Origin: Streptomyces cinnabarinus
GTDB taxonomy: Bacteria > Actinomycetota > Actinomycetes > Streptomycetales > Streptomycetaceae
Assembly (NCBI RefSeq): GCF_027270315.1
Contig: NZ_CP114413.1
Coordinates: forward strand, 7,688,001 to 7,752,000
Direction: 5' to 3'
DNA: 64,000 bases
Below, piece after piece: positions 1 to 8,265 of the stretch (the stretch's first letter is position 1; each line of letters opens with the position of its first letter). The position numbers were made by a program, and so were the translations under genes. The notes beneath the pieces were generated by a model, which did no database searches, was not told where the DNA came from, and worked only from the letters and a program-made list of their open reading frames with translations.

Positions 1-1763
1 CCCACCGCCATCACTCGCGGATCGATGTACGCCGACGCCATGTGCCGCAGCCAGTCCGGTTCCGCCACCGCGTCGTCGTCGAGGAAGGCGACGACCGTGC
101 CCCGGGACGCGGCGATCCCGGAGTTGCGGCCTGCGGACAGGCCCCGCGGGCCCGTGTTGGCGAGCACCCGGACCGGCGGACCGCGATGTTCGACGGTCCG
201 GTGGTTGTCGTACCGACGCTCGAGCCGATCGAGCAGCTTCCGGTTGTGGTCGACGACGAGCAGTATTTCCGACGCGGCCCTGGACTGTCGGCGTACCGAG
301 TCCACGGCGGCAAGGATGTCCGCCCAGCGGTCCTCCGTGTACACGCAGATCACTACGGAGATGTCGGTTCGTGTCATGGTCTTCTCCTTGCCCGGGGCTC
401 GGTCCTGTGCCGGCACGGGGTCGCCGGGCCGAGAATCGTCCGGCCACGCGTTCTCCGGACCCGGGAACAGCCAGTGCGACCGCCGGATCAGGAGGTAGAC
501 GGCCAGCAGGCACTCGGCCGCGAGCCAGGCAGTGCCTGCTCCGGCGAGTCCGAGAACCGGCAGCAACAGATGTGACAGGCCCAGTACCAGCACGCACAGC
601 GTCAGCTGCAACCCGACCACCAAGCGCAGTTGACGACGCACGCGGGCCACGTCGATGGCCAGGCTCACCAGGGTGTTCGGGAGCGCCGACAGGGCGAGCA
701 GCCGTAGCAGCGTGGTGCCCTCTTGCGCGTACTGAGGGCCGAAGAACGAGAGCAGTGTCGGCGCGAGGACGATGATCGCCACCGCGGCGCAGGCCATCGC
801 CAGCGCCGAGTGGCGCAGCACCCGAATCGCGTGCCGCGTCAGCTGCCGGGGGTCGCGCGCCGACTCCACGATCAGGGAGCTCCCCATGTTCGCCACCAGC
901 AGGTAGGGGATGCAGCCGACGGACCAGGCGATCTGGAAGTAGGCACTGTGGTCGGCACCCATGGTGTTCAGCACCAGTAGGGGGACCAAGCTGTAGGCGG
1001 CTATGCGGAACAGCGAGCCGACGTAGTCCGCGGCCGCGTACCCGACCAGGCGGGGCGGGCGTTCCGCGTCCCGGGCCTCCCTCTCGTGGCGGGGCACCGC
1101 GCGGCGCAGCAGGACGTAGTTGGCCACGACGACGGCCACCACGAGGGCGCCGGCCCACGAGATCAGGATGCCGGCGAAGAGCGCCAGCGCGGCCCCCGCC
1201 GCCAGGAGGGCAATCTTCACGACAGCGAAGATCAGGTTCTCGTTCACGACCCAGCCCGGACTCCGCACCCCGGTCAGGGCGCCGTCCTGCAGGACGAAGA
1301 CGGCGTACCCGGCGGTGTATGTCACGAAGAAGACGGCCGTCAGCGGGTTGAGGAGGAAGTCGAGGCCGGGGGCGACGACGGGCACCAGGAGGAGGAACAC
1401 GGTGGCGGCCAGCATGCTGCACACCATGCTGACGGCATAGCAGGTGAGTATCAGTTTGCGGGTGCGACGCTCGGCGGACGGCAGGAAGCGCACCAGGAAG
1501 TCGGAGAGGTTGAGCTGGCCGATCGTGGACAGCAGTGTCGCGGCGGACACCGCGGCGAAGTTGAGGCCCACGGTCCGCGCGTCGTACCAGTGCGTGGCGA
1601 ACACCCAGAAGACGGCTCCCAGGGCGGTGCTGACGAGCGAGCTGACGGCCAGGAGATGTCCGTTGCGCAGCAAGGGGTCACTCGGCAGCACCGCGGCCAG
1701 CCTCGCCCGCATGGCCGCAGGTTTCGCTGTGGCGTCGGGCGGAAGAGTTCGGCCTGATTGCAC
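1..1763 (-). CDS. Flippase-glycosyltransferase fusion (Wzx/MATE-like domain plus GT2), 3' part outside window
   Basis: One open frame runs from GTG 1763 (GAAGG 6 nt upstream) through the left edge with no stop. Residues 1 to about 450 form a polytopic membrane protein with repeated hydrophobic segments of lipid-linked-oligosaccharide flippase type (LLRNGHLL, LNLSDFLVRFLPSAERR). After a short Pro/Asp-rich linker the same frame continues at Met 463 (position 377) into a GT2 domain: ISVVICVYTEDRWADIL, then GRNSGI and the FLDDDA metal/nucleotide motif. An AAGGAG box lies 6 nt before that internal ATG, so a separate GT2 product is possible. As the last visible gene of the surface-glycan block it probably exports and extends a lipid-linked glycan. 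ATG 1712 is an alternative start without a ribosome site. A fusion is inferred from the frame; a sequencing slip deleting a stop cannot be excluded. Confidence 0.8.
   Translation of the reverse strand, partial: MQSGRTLPPDATAKPAAMRARLAAVLPSDPLLRNGHLLAVSSLVSTALGAVFWVFATHWYDARTVGLNFAAVSAATLLSTIGQLNLSDFLVRFLPSAERRTRKLILTCYAVSMVCSMLAATVFLLLVPVVAPGLDFLLNPLTAVFFVTYTAGYAVFVLQDGALTGVRSPGWVVNENLIFAVVKIALLAAGAALALFAGILISWAGALVVAVVVANYVLLRRAVPRHEREARDAERPPRLVGYAAADYVGSLFRIAAYSLVPLLVLNTMGADHSAYFQIAWSVGCIPYLLVANMGSSLIVESARDPRQLTRHAIRVLRHSALAMACAAVAIIVLAPTLLSFFGPQYAQEGTTLLRLLALSALPNTLVSLAIDVARVRRQLRLVVGLQLTLCVLVLGLSHLLLPVLGLAGAGTAWLAAECLLAVYLLIRRSHWLFPGPENAWPDDSRPGDPVPAQDRAPGKEKTMTRTDISVVICVYTEDRWADILAAVDSVRRQSRAASEILLVVDHNRKLLDRLERRYDNHRTVEHRGPPVRVLANTGPRGLSAGRNSGIAASRGTVVAFLDDDAVAEPDWLRHMASAYIDPRVMAV
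384..389 (-). promoter_or_regulatory. Internal Shine-Dalgarno before the GT2 domain
   Basis: AAGGAG on the minus strand, six nucleotides upstream of an in-frame ATG at 377 that marks the start of the GT2 domain. It is a better ribosome site than that of the full-length frame and would allow the glycosyltransferase to be made alone as well as fused. Confidence 0.5.
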
Positions 1764-1806
1764 GGCTTGCCTTCGATCCCCGCGCAAGGGCTGGGAGGCC
1801 CTGCGC

Positions 1807-1827
1807 GTTTACGGTGTATAGATACAT
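1807..1827 (-). promoter_or_regulatory. Shared promoter motif, copy 1
   Basis: Read on the minus strand this is ATGTAtctATAC followed by aCCGTAAAC. It matches the block at 6278-6298 at 18 of 21 positions; the differences are one base in the middle and two adjacent bases. It overlaps the -10 and predicted start site of the flippase-GT gene, which suits an operator or activator site. The binding protein is unknown. Confidence 0.5.
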
Positions 1828-1853
1828 CATAAGCGACGAGATCGCGCAGTCAA
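1826..1853 (-). promoter_or_regulatory. Promoter of the flippase-GT gene
   Basis: Minus-strand TTGACT (1853-1848), a 16-bp spacer and TATGAT (1831-1826), close to the housekeeping sigma consensus. The -35 overlaps the stop codon of the upstream gene. Predicted transcription would begin near 1819, inside the shared motif at 1807-1827. Confidence 0.55.
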
Positions 1854-2203
1854 GAAGTCGCCCGTGGCAGGGCAGGTGCCAGCGCCGCGACCGAAGTGAG
1901 AAGCGCGAGTACGAGCAGGGCCCGCGTGAGGGTGAAGACACCGCCGAGGAAAAGTGCCTCGGCGACCAGGGCCGAAACCGAAAGGCTGAGCGCGCCGGCG
2001 AGAACGGCGGATTCCAGTACAGCCGCTCGACCGGTCCCGGAAGTGAATGTTCCTCCGTTGGACCACACCGTCACGGCAAGTCCCGGACACGTCAGCAAAA
2101 AGGCGACCGTCACCGACACCCGCAGCGGGAATTCCGCCGGAAGAGCCGTGGTGGAAAGGGCCACCCACCCCGATGCGGCAATGGCCCAGCGCAGCCGCGT
2201 CAT
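1850..2203 (-). CDS. Small integral membrane protein of the glycan block
   Basis: 117 residues, nearly all hydrophobic, with about three or four predicted membrane helices (for example LRVSVTVAFLLTCPGLAVTV and AVLAGALSLSVSALVAEALF). The start ATG 2203 lies 7 nt after the stop of the preceding gene and is preceded by GAGGGGTGAGG, so it is translationally coupled to the GT-C-like protein. It resembles short DUF1616-like membrane proteins found beside Streptomyces glycosyltransferases, but no family is assigned with certainty. It probably supports assembly or export of the same surface polymer. Confidence 0.6.
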   Translation of the reverse strand: MTRLRWAIAASGWVALSTTALPAEFPLRVSVTVAFLLTCPGLAVTVWSNGGTFTSGTGRAAVLESAVLAGALSLSVSALVAEALFLGGVFTLTRALLVLALLTSVAALAPALPRATS

Positions 2204-2210
2204 TCTGGCC

Positions 2211-4016
2211 TCACCCCTCCGTCGTACCGTCGAACCGATAGACCACCGCGTCCTCGTTGCGGTAGACCGGGGTGAAGTCCGGTGCCTTCGCCAGCGCCGA
2301 GTTCAGCCGCCTCATGAAGTCGGCAGGCATGTCTCCGTTCAGGTACACCGCTGCCTCCTGCGCTCGGTTGAGGACGATGTAGACCGGTCTGCCCTGCGCT
2401 ACCGCCAGGAGCGGGTCGAGCCCCGTCAGGGGGTCTTTCACCAGCAGGCGTCTGGTTTCCAGGTTGCGGTCGACCATCTGCAGGTTCTCGTGCCGGTCGT
2501 AGCGCATCTCGATACCGGGAGCGGCGAAGGTGACGGAAATGATCAGCGATCCGGCGGGGGTCTCGGTCGTGACGAATCGGGCGGCGGCCGCCTCCTGGGC
2601 GGTGAAATGGTTCTCGTCCTCCTTGCCGTAGTAGCCGAACACCAGGCCGCCGATCATCGCCAGCAGCAGGACGCCGACGACGGGCATCGCCACCGGCATG
2701 CGTCCACCGGGCGGGAAGAGCAGGGCCGCGACCAGGAACGCGGCGGCGGGCAGCGCGAACAGGTAGGAACGGAAGACCATCTCCCCTCCGTAGGCGTTGG
2801 CCAGACCCGGCAGGAGGGGGGCGAGCACGAGCAGCGGCAGCGGGGTGCGCCGGATCCACGGACGTACGGCGAAGGCGAACGCGGCCAGCAGGAACACGCT
2901 CCCGGTCAGACCGCGTTCGATCCAGGCCACCACGACCTGGCTCGAGGCGGCGTCGGACAGTCTGCTCACACCGGACCAGAGGTTGGCGTCGGGCCGTGCG
3001 AGGGAGCTGACGAGGGTGCCCAGGTGGTCGGACATGTACGACCTCGCCACGGTGAGGTCCCAGATCAGGGTGAGTGCGATCGCCCCGGCCAGGGCCGGCA
3101 GCGTCACCCTTCGGTTGCGCCGCGGGAACGAGAGCAGCAGCAGCGCACTGATCAGCATCATCGGGGTGAGCGGATGGGAGGAGATGATCGCGGCTTCGAT
3201 GATCAGCACCAGTATCAGCCGGGCCGGCGGCCAGCCGCGACGTGCCGCGTCCGGGTTTGGCCGGGGCGATGTCGGCAGTTGCCTGACGACGAGGGCGATC
3301 ACGCAGATGAAGAGCAGGAAGGCGAAGGCCTGCGGTGCGAAGTAGTCCTGTGCCACCCAGGAACAGGAGTAATAGATCCAGACGGCTCCCCAGACGAGCC
3401 TCCGGTTGTTCGTGATCGACCGGTAGATCAACACCAGCGGGCCGATCAACAGCAGGTTCGTGAGCGGCTGGGCCCACATCGCGTAACCCAGCGGCGACTC
3501 CAGCCCGGCGGCCTTGATGAGCAGTGCGTTGAACTGGAAGAAGCCCGGCCATTGGTTGTAGATGTCGAAGCCGCCCGCATCCGGTACCTGCCCGTTGTGC
3601 CGGATCATGGCGTCGACGACGGCCACGTGTTTCCACGCCCAGGCGTAACGGAGTTCCGGATAGAGCAGCGAAGGCGTGGCATGGATGATCGCGATCAGAG
3701 CGATCACATACGCCGCGAAGAGGCCGTTCGGGGTGCGCCGGTCGCTGGCCGCGAGGCAGAAGCCGATCGTGAGGACGACGAGCGCGGTCCAGAATGTCAC
3801 CGGCAGGACCTGGAGCAGCCCGAGATCCGACATTCGGTCGAGGCGTACGTCTCGGAGCGAGAACAGCCAGAGTGCGACGGCGACAGGCAGGGCGCCGATC
3901 GCCGTCCAGGTACCGGGGCCGGCCCGCCTCAGCCGGGTCCGCAGTCTCCGGCCGGGAAATTCCGCGGCAAACAGCGCTTTCCCGGAGGAGTTGGTGGAGG
4001 TCTGCGCGTCGGTCAT
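2211..4016 (-). CDS. Polytopic membrane protein, GT-C glycosyltransferase-like
   Basis: 601 residues from ATG 4016, chosen because a longer frame would run into the upstream glycosyltransferase. The protein has roughly 12 hydrophobic helices after a short cytoplasmic N-terminus and a soluble C-terminal domain of about 130 residues (ETPAGSLIISVTFAAPGIEM onward). Loop segments such as GGFDIYNQWPGFFQFNALL and YYSCSWVAQDYFAPQAFAF are typical of large actinobacterial polyprenyl-phosphate-sugar-dependent GT-C-like proteins. It follows a GT2 enzyme with a 73-nt gap and is coupled to the next small membrane protein. A role in cell-surface polysaccharide or glycoprotein synthesis is inferred from context; substrate and acceptor cannot be read from the sequence. 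Confidence 0.65.
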   Translation of the reverse strand: MTDAQTSTNSSGKALFAAEFPGRRLRTRLRRAGPGTWTAIGALPVAVALWLFSLRDVRLDRMSDLGLLQVLPVTFWTALVVLTIGFCLAASDRRTPNGLFAAYVIALIAIIHATPSLLYPELRYAWAWKHVAVVDAMIRHNGQVPDAGGFDIYNQWPGFFQFNALLIKAAGLESPLGYAMWAQPLTNLLLIGPLVLIYRSITNNRRLVWGAVWIYYSCSWVAQDYFAPQAFAFLLFICVIALVVRQLPTSPRPNPDAARRGWPPARLILVLIIEAAIISSHPLTPMMLISALLLLSFPRRNRRVTLPALAGAIALTLIWDLTVARSYMSDHLGTLVSSLARPDANLWSGVSRLSDAASSQVVVAWIERGLTGSVFLLAAFAFAVRPWIRRTPLPLLVLAPLLPGLANAYGGEMVFRSYLFALPAAAFLVAALLFPPGGRMPVAMPVVGVLLLAMIGGLVFGYYGKEDENHFTAQEAAAARFVTTETPAGSLIISVTFAAPGIEMRYDRHENLQMVDRNLETRRLLVKDPLTGLDPLLAVAQGRPVYIVLNRAQEAAVYLNGDMPADFMRRLNSALAKAPDFTPVYRNEDAVVYRFDGTTEG

Positions 4017-4089
4017 GGCCAGGCTCGCGGGTTTCGGAACGGCTGAATCGGTCGGATGGCGACGCCGGCTGCAAGGCCATCCAAGTGCA

Positions 4090-5409
4090 TCACAAGCCCT
4101 GTACCGCAGCCACCCGACGGGTGCCATGACGGCGACCGTCCCGGTCGTGTTCGCGCTCGGAAAGGCGGCTGCGCAGATAGCCCAGTGGGCCGTACAGCAT
4201 TCCCCGCAGCTCCAGGAGAGCGAGTCTGCGGGACCATCCCGCGCCGTCGTCGTGGTCGAGCCTGCGAGCCCTGGCCGCCAGGTAGCGCACGCCACCGGGA
4301 AGCTTGCGCAGCAGAACGGGCAGCATGCGGGGCTCGTGGACGAGCGCCGCGGTCAGGTAGGCGGTGAACCCGGAGCCGTACGAGAAGATCTGCGTCGCCA
4401 GCGCGTCCATGGAACGCCGCTGACTGTGCCAGACGATCGCGTCCGGCGTGTAGGCGAGCGTGCTCCCGTGGACGAGAACCCGGAAGAAGGCCAGCAGATC
4501 CTCGCCGCCGTGTGCCGGCGTTCCGGCGCTGGTCGCTGGGTCGAAGCCGCCGAGCGACCTCAGCAGGTCCGTGCGGAAGGCCATGTTGGCCCCGCCGCCG
4601 AACTGCCCGGCGGTGAACGGGAAGAGCGGATCCTCGGGCGGGTCGTGCAGCGACCAGGTGCGCGTGTCGTACCCCTTGCCGAATCCGTTGTGCCGTTCCA
4701 GGACGGCCTGGGCTTCGGTCTGGAGTTCCGCGGGGGCGATCAGCCCTGTCACGCACCCGATCGCTCGGCTGGTGGAAAACGCCTCGGCCAGCGCGCTCAG
4801 CCATCCGCTGTCGACGAGGGTGTCGTCGTCGGTGAAGGCGACGATGGCGCTGTGCGCGGCGGCCAGTCCCCGGTTGCGCGCGCGGGCGGAGCCTGCGACG
4901 GCTTCCCTTATATAGCGGACCTGTGGGCCGTATGCCTGGCGGACCAGTTGCTCGGTGGCGTTGTCGGCCGGAGCGTTGTCCACCACGATGACCTCGAACC
5001 GGGACTCCGGGTAGTCCGACCGCAGGAGCGAGTCCAGGCACCGGCGCAGCAGTGCGCAGCGGTTGTGCGTGGGGACGACCACGCTGACGCGGGGCGCGTC
5101 CCCGGGCCGTCCCGCCGACCTGGGCCCGGCCTCGGCGGTGCGCCGAGACGCGCGGACCGAGAGAGCTTCGAGTTCGCGCCGGGCCGCGTCGGCCAGGGTC
5201 TGCCACAGCTCGGCGGGGTCGGCGGCGCTGCCGCCGATCATGCAGAGCGGATGGCCCTGCCGTCGCACGAGGGCGAATGCCGGGCCGTGTGGCTGGATAC
5301 GTTCGCGGCTGCCCGGTGGGCTGAACCTGCCGGGCTCGGCCAGATCGATGTCGACCACCTCGACAGGGGTGTCCATGGGGACGTGGAGGCGTTGGCCGGT
5401 GGAACCCAT
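4090..5409 (-). CDS. Glycosyltransferase family 2
   Basis: 439 residues. A variable N-terminal region of about 105 residues precedes a GT2 (GT-A fold) domain: VSVVVPTHNRCALLRRCLDS, then GSARARNRG and FTDDDTLVD, where the DDD is the metal/nucleotide-sugar motif. The acceptor-side GGEDLLAFFR (ED motif) follows. ATG 5409 overlaps the stop of the preceding glycosyltransferase by one base (TGATG), so both are made from one message. It is probably a cytoplasmic or membrane-associated inverting enzyme that adds a sugar during surface-glycan assembly. The sugar is not predictable. Confidence 0.85.
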   Translation of the reverse strand: MGSTGQRLHVPMDTPVEVVDIDLAEPGRFSPPGSRERIQPHGPAFALVRRQGHPLCMIGGSAADPAELWQTLADAARRELEALSVRASRRTAEAGPRSAGRPGDAPRVSVVVPTHNRCALLRRCLDSLLRSDYPESRFEVIVVDNAPADNATEQLVRQAYGPQVRYIREAVAGSARARNRGLAAAHSAIVAFTDDDTLVDSGWLSALAEAFSTSRAIGCVTGLIAPAELQTEAQAVLERHNGFGKGYDTRTWSLHDPPEDPLFPFTAGQFGGGANMAFRTDLLRSLGGFDPATSAGTPAHGGEDLLAFFRVLVHGSTLAYTPDAIVWHSQRRSMDALATQIFSYGSGFTAYLTAALVHEPRMLPVLLRKLPGGVRYLAARARRLDHDDGAGWSRRLALLELRGMLYGPLGYLRSRLSEREHDRDGRRHGTRRVAAVQGL

Positions 5410-6245
5410 CAGCTGCTCCCTGTGCCCGCCGGCTGTGCTCCCGGTCGCTCGGCGAGGAGCGTGCGCAGCACCCGCCGGCCGTCCGATACGGCGTGCAGGT
5501 TGGAGCGGCCGCTGCGGCGCGGCAGCTCCAGGCTCGGAACCTCGGCGATCCGCAGTCCGGAGCGCAGCGCGTGCGCGATCATCTCGGTCTCGATCTCGAA
5601 CCCGGTGGAGTGCAGGTCGAGGTCGTCCAGGAAGCTGCGACGGAAGGCGCAGTACCCGTAGCAGAGGTCTGTGAGCGAGGCGTGGTAGAGGTGGTTCACC
5701 GTCGTCAGCAGCGCGAGGTTGCCCCAGCGCCGGATGCGAGTGATGTCGAGTGATCCGCCGCCCGCGATGAACCGCGACCCCTTCACGAAGTCGTAGCCGT
5801 TGTCCAGGAAGTGCAGGTAGTGCGGGATCTCCTCGGGCAGCATGCTGCCGTCCGCGTCGATCATCACGATGTAGTCGCCGCCCGCGGCGAGGAAGCCGGT
5901 CCGTAGCGCGTTCCCCTTGCCCGGGCCGCTCTGCTGGACGTGGCGGACGGTCGGCAGGCAGTGCCTGGCCATGTGCACCGTGGCGTCGCTGGAGTCGCCG
6001 TCGACCAGGATCACCTCGTCGACGCAGTCCGGGATCTGTTCGAAGACCCAGGGGATGTTGCGCGCCTCGTTGCGAGCGGGCACGACCAGGCTGACGGTGG
6101 CCCGGGGCGGGGGGTGGTCCTCCGCGCGGCGCAGGGGGTGGGCCGGCCGGTCCGTGGACCCGCGGGCCGCGGGCTGAGGGGCGGCGGCGCCGTTGCGGGA
6201 CGGTGGATCGAAGGCGCCGGGTTCGGTCAGATGTGAAGCGTTCAT
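5409..6245 (-). CDS. GT2 polyprenyl-phosphate glycosyltransferase (DPM1/GtrB-like)
   Basis: 278 residues from ATG 6245; an in-frame ATG at 6275 would add ten. After a disordered Pro-rich leader of about 50 residues the GT2 domain has VSLVVPARNEARNIPWVF, VILVDGDSSD, GPGKGNALRTGF and MIDADGSMLPEEIP, the arrangement of dolichyl/polyprenyl-phosphate mannose or glucose synthases, followed by FVKGSRF. It lacks the C-terminal membrane helices of GtrB. It is the first gene of a tightly packed minus-strand operon. It probably supplies a lipid-linked sugar donor for the GT-C-like protein downstream. Confidence 0.85.
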   Translation of the reverse strand: MNASHLTEPGAFDPPSRNGAAAPQPAARGSTDRPAHPLRRAEDHPPPRATVSLVVPARNEARNIPWVFEQIPDCVDEVILVDGDSSDATVHMARHCLPTVRHVQQSGPGKGNALRTGFLAAGGDYIVMIDADGSMLPEEIPHYLHFLDNGYDFVKGSRFIAGGGSLDITRIRRWGNLALLTTVNHLYHASLTDLCYGYCAFRRSFLDDLDLHSTGFEIETEMIAHALRSGLRIAEVPSLELPRRSGRSNLHAVSDGRRVLRTLLAERPGAQPAGTGSS

Positions 6246-6277
6246 GGTGCTGGAGTCTCCGGGAGTCGACGCCATAT

Positions 6278-6298
6278 GTTTACGGCGTATATGTACAT
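6278..6298 (-). promoter_or_regulatory. Shared promoter motif, copy 2
   Basis: Second copy of the block at 1807-1827, here directly upstream of the first glycan-operon gene. Minus-strand TTGACC (6326-6321) lies 22 bp upstream of it, against 20 bp for TTGACT at copy 1, so both copies keep nearly the same position relative to a -35-like element. The -10 here is weak (AAACAT, 18-bp spacer). Confidence 0.5.
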
Positions 6299-6399
6299 GT
6301 TTGCCCCGGATTGTCCGTGAGGTCAAGACCCGGCTCGACCGCGGGCCCGCGCACAACCGCCGGAGTACGCTCCGAAGAGGAGCCGAAGGAGGGTGGGTC

Positions 6400-7203
6400 A
6401 TGCCTCTGTTCCCCACCGAGCGGAACGTCCGGACGACCCCCGAAGGCCTCCTCTGGGAGCCCAGCGAGCGCTGGGTACGCGGCCTCAAGGGTGATGTCAC
6501 CGTCGTCGACAGCCGGCACCCCGTCCTGGTCTGGGAACCCGAGCTGCCCGTCCCGTGCCACGCGTTCCCGCGCGAGGAGGTCCGCACCGACCTCCTCCGC
6601 CCGGCCAGGAACCCGACACCGGGCAAGCACACGGGGTCGCAGATCTTCTACGACCTGGAGGCCGACGGCGAGCCGGTGGCGAACGTGGCGTGGACGTTCC
6701 CCGCCGCCGACCTCGCCGGCCACATCGCCTTCGAGTGGTTCTGGCGCTGGGGGAGCGGCCTCGACCACTGGTTCGAGGAGGAGGAAGAGATCTTCATCCA
6801 CCCGCGCGACCCGCACAAACGGGTGGACGCCATGCCCAGCAGCCGCCATGTCCAGGTGGAGATCGGCGGCACGGTCGTCGCGGACACCCACCGGCCGGTG
6901 CTGCTGTTCGAGACCGGACTGCCGACCCGGTACTACATCCCCCGCGAGGACGTCAGGCTCGACCTGTTCGAGCCCACCGACCACCGCACCGGGTGCCCGT
7001 ACAAGGGCACGGCCCGGTACTGGAGCTGGAGCGGCGAGGGAGAGGTCCCGCGGAACATCGTCTGGAGCTACGCCGAGCCGCTGGCCGCGGTGGCCCCCGT
7101 CCAGGGGCTGGTGGCCTTCTACAACGAGGCGGTCGAGATCGTCCTGGACGGTGAACGCCTGGAGCGGCCTGTCACACCGTTCACCGCGATGCTCAAGTCC
7201 TGA
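6400..7203 (+). CDS. Tandem DUF427 protein
   Basis: 267 residues from ATG 6400, with GAAGGAGGG 6-8 nt upstream. Two related DUF427 beta-rich domains are visible: roughly residues 30-125 (VTVVDSRHPVLVWEPELPVPCHAFPREEV) and 145-250 (VVADTHRPVLLFETGLPTRYYIPREDV). The paired PREDV-type loops mark the repeat. DUF427 proteins are small cytoplasmic folds of unknown activity, common in actinobacteria and fungi. The 3' end overlaps the convergent GntR gene by 11 bp. No function is assigned. Confidence 0.85.
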   Translation: MPLFPTERNVRTTPEGLLWEPSERWVRGLKGDVTVVDSRHPVLVWEPELPVPCHAFPREEVRTDLLRPARNPTPGKHTGSQIFYDLEADGEPVANVAWTFPAADLAGHIAFEWFWRWGSGLDHWFEEEEEIFIHPRDPHKRVDAMPSSRHVQVEIGGTVVADTHRPVLLFETGLPTRYYIPREDVRLDLFEPTDHRTGCPYKGTARYWSWSGEGEVPRNIVWSYAEPLAAVAPVQGLVAFYNEAVEIVLDGERLERPVTPFTAMLKS

Positions 7204-7978
7204 CCAGCAGCTGGAAGTCGAAGGCGTAGCGCGAGGCGCGGTAGATGTGCGTGCCGTACTCGACCGCGCGGCCGGTGTCGTCGTAGGCCGTGCGCTGCAT
7301 GGTGAGCAGGGCCGCGCCCTCCTTCTCGTCCAGCCGGGCCGCCTCCTCGGCGGTGGCGCTGCGGGCGCCCACGGTCTGGCGGGCGCTGTGCAGGGTGATC
7401 CCGGCGGCACGCATCATCCGGTACAGGCCGGTGGCCTCCAGCCTGGCGGTGTCCAGCTCCAGGAGGCCTGCGGGGAGGTAGTTGCACAGCAGCGCCACCG
7501 GCTGGCCGTGGGTGGAGCGCAGCCGCTCCAGGAGCGTCACCTCGGCGCCCTGCGCGAGGCCGAGGGCGGCCGCGACGTCCGCCGCCGCGGGGACGGTCTC
7601 GTTCCGTACGACCCGGGTGGTCGGACCCTGTCCGGCCGCCTCCAGGTCGTCGTAGAGGCTGCTGAGCTCCAGGGGGCGCTTGACCTGGCTGTGCACGACC
7701 TGCGTGCCGACGCCGCGGCGGCGGACCAGCAGTCCCTTGTCGACGAGGGACTGGATGGCCTGGCGGACGGTGGGCCGGGACAGCCCGAGCCGGGTGGACA
7801 GGTCGATCTCGTTGCCGAGGAGGTTGCCCGGAGCGAGCGCCCCGTGCTCGATCGCCGCCTCCAGTTGCTGGGCGAGCTGGTAGTACAGCGGCACCGGACT
7901 GTTCCGGTCGAGGGCGAAGTGCAGGGTGTCGAGCGCGGAGGCGGCCCGGTCGCGGGCGCCCGCACGGGTCTTCGCCAT
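7193..7978 (-). CDS. GntR-family regulator (HutC/UTRA subfamily)
   Basis: 261 residues. The N-terminal winged helix (about residues 25-95) shows PLYYQLAQQLEAAIEHG and LSRPTVRQAIQSLVDKGLLVRRRGVGT. A UTRA effector domain (about 105-255) ends in YGTHIYRASRYAFDF. Such proteins normally repress transport or catabolic genes and release DNA on binding a sugar or related ligand. It is transcribed away from the CUT2 importer starting at 8266 with a 287-bp divergent region. It probably represses that operon through the TGT-N4-ACA boxes at 8122-8163. Confidence 0.9.
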   Translation of the reverse strand: MAKTRAGARDRAASALDTLHFALDRNSPVPLYYQLAQQLEAAIEHGALAPGNLLGNEIDLSTRLGLSRPTVRQAIQSLVDKGLLVRRRGVGTQVVHSQVKRPLELSSLYDDLEAAGQGPTTRVVRNETVPAAADVAAALGLAQGAEVTLLERLRSTHGQPVALLCNYLPAGLLELDTARLEATGLYRMMRAAGITLHSARQTVGARSATAEEAARLDEKEGAALLTMQRTAYDDTGRAVEYGTHIYRASRYAFDFQLLVRT

Positions 7979-8121
7979 GGACGTACCTGCCTTTCGGGGA
8001 GGGGGCTGGGGCTCCGTTCAAGATCTCCCGCCGGGCCAGGGATACGCCCGACCGCAGCGGGTAGAGATCGTTCCCGCCGCCTCCCAGGTGTAGGCCCCCT
8101 GGCCCGGCCCTGTCAAGAGTT

Positions 8122-8163
8122 TGTACTTACATTCGGACCTGATTGTGAAATGATGTCTTAACA
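8122..8163. promoter_or_regulatory. Candidate operator pair for the GntR/UTRA regulator
   Basis: TGTACTTACA (8122-8131) and TGTCTTAACA (8154-8163) are both TGT-N4-ACA boxes with centres 32 bp apart, about three helical turns. They lie just upstream of TTGACA at 8169-8174, which pairs with a weak TTGGAT at 8192-8197 (17-bp spacer). The position suits repression of the importer promoter. The assignment to this regulator is inference. Confidence 0.4.
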
Positions 8164-8265
8164 AAGTATTGACAGCGGGCGCCACAGGGGATTGGATCCG
8201 GGACCAACGCACCAGCCGCGTTTCCTTCCCGGCTTTCCCCCGTCGCACAGTGAGGTGCAGGAAAG

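Noticed and set aside
1451..1941. Short minus-strand frames over the flippase N-terminus
   Set aside because: They are in other frames than the continuous membrane-protein frame from 1763 and lack family features.
1896..4046. 716-codon open frame on the plus strand
   Set aside because: Lies antisense to the GT-C-like gene; composition is Arg/Gly/Asp/Gln-rich without domains, as expected for the mirror frame of high-GC coding DNA.
3676..5661. 661-codon plus-strand frame
   Set aside because: Antisense to two glycosyltransferase genes with clear GT2 motifs; no recognisable domain or ribosome site.
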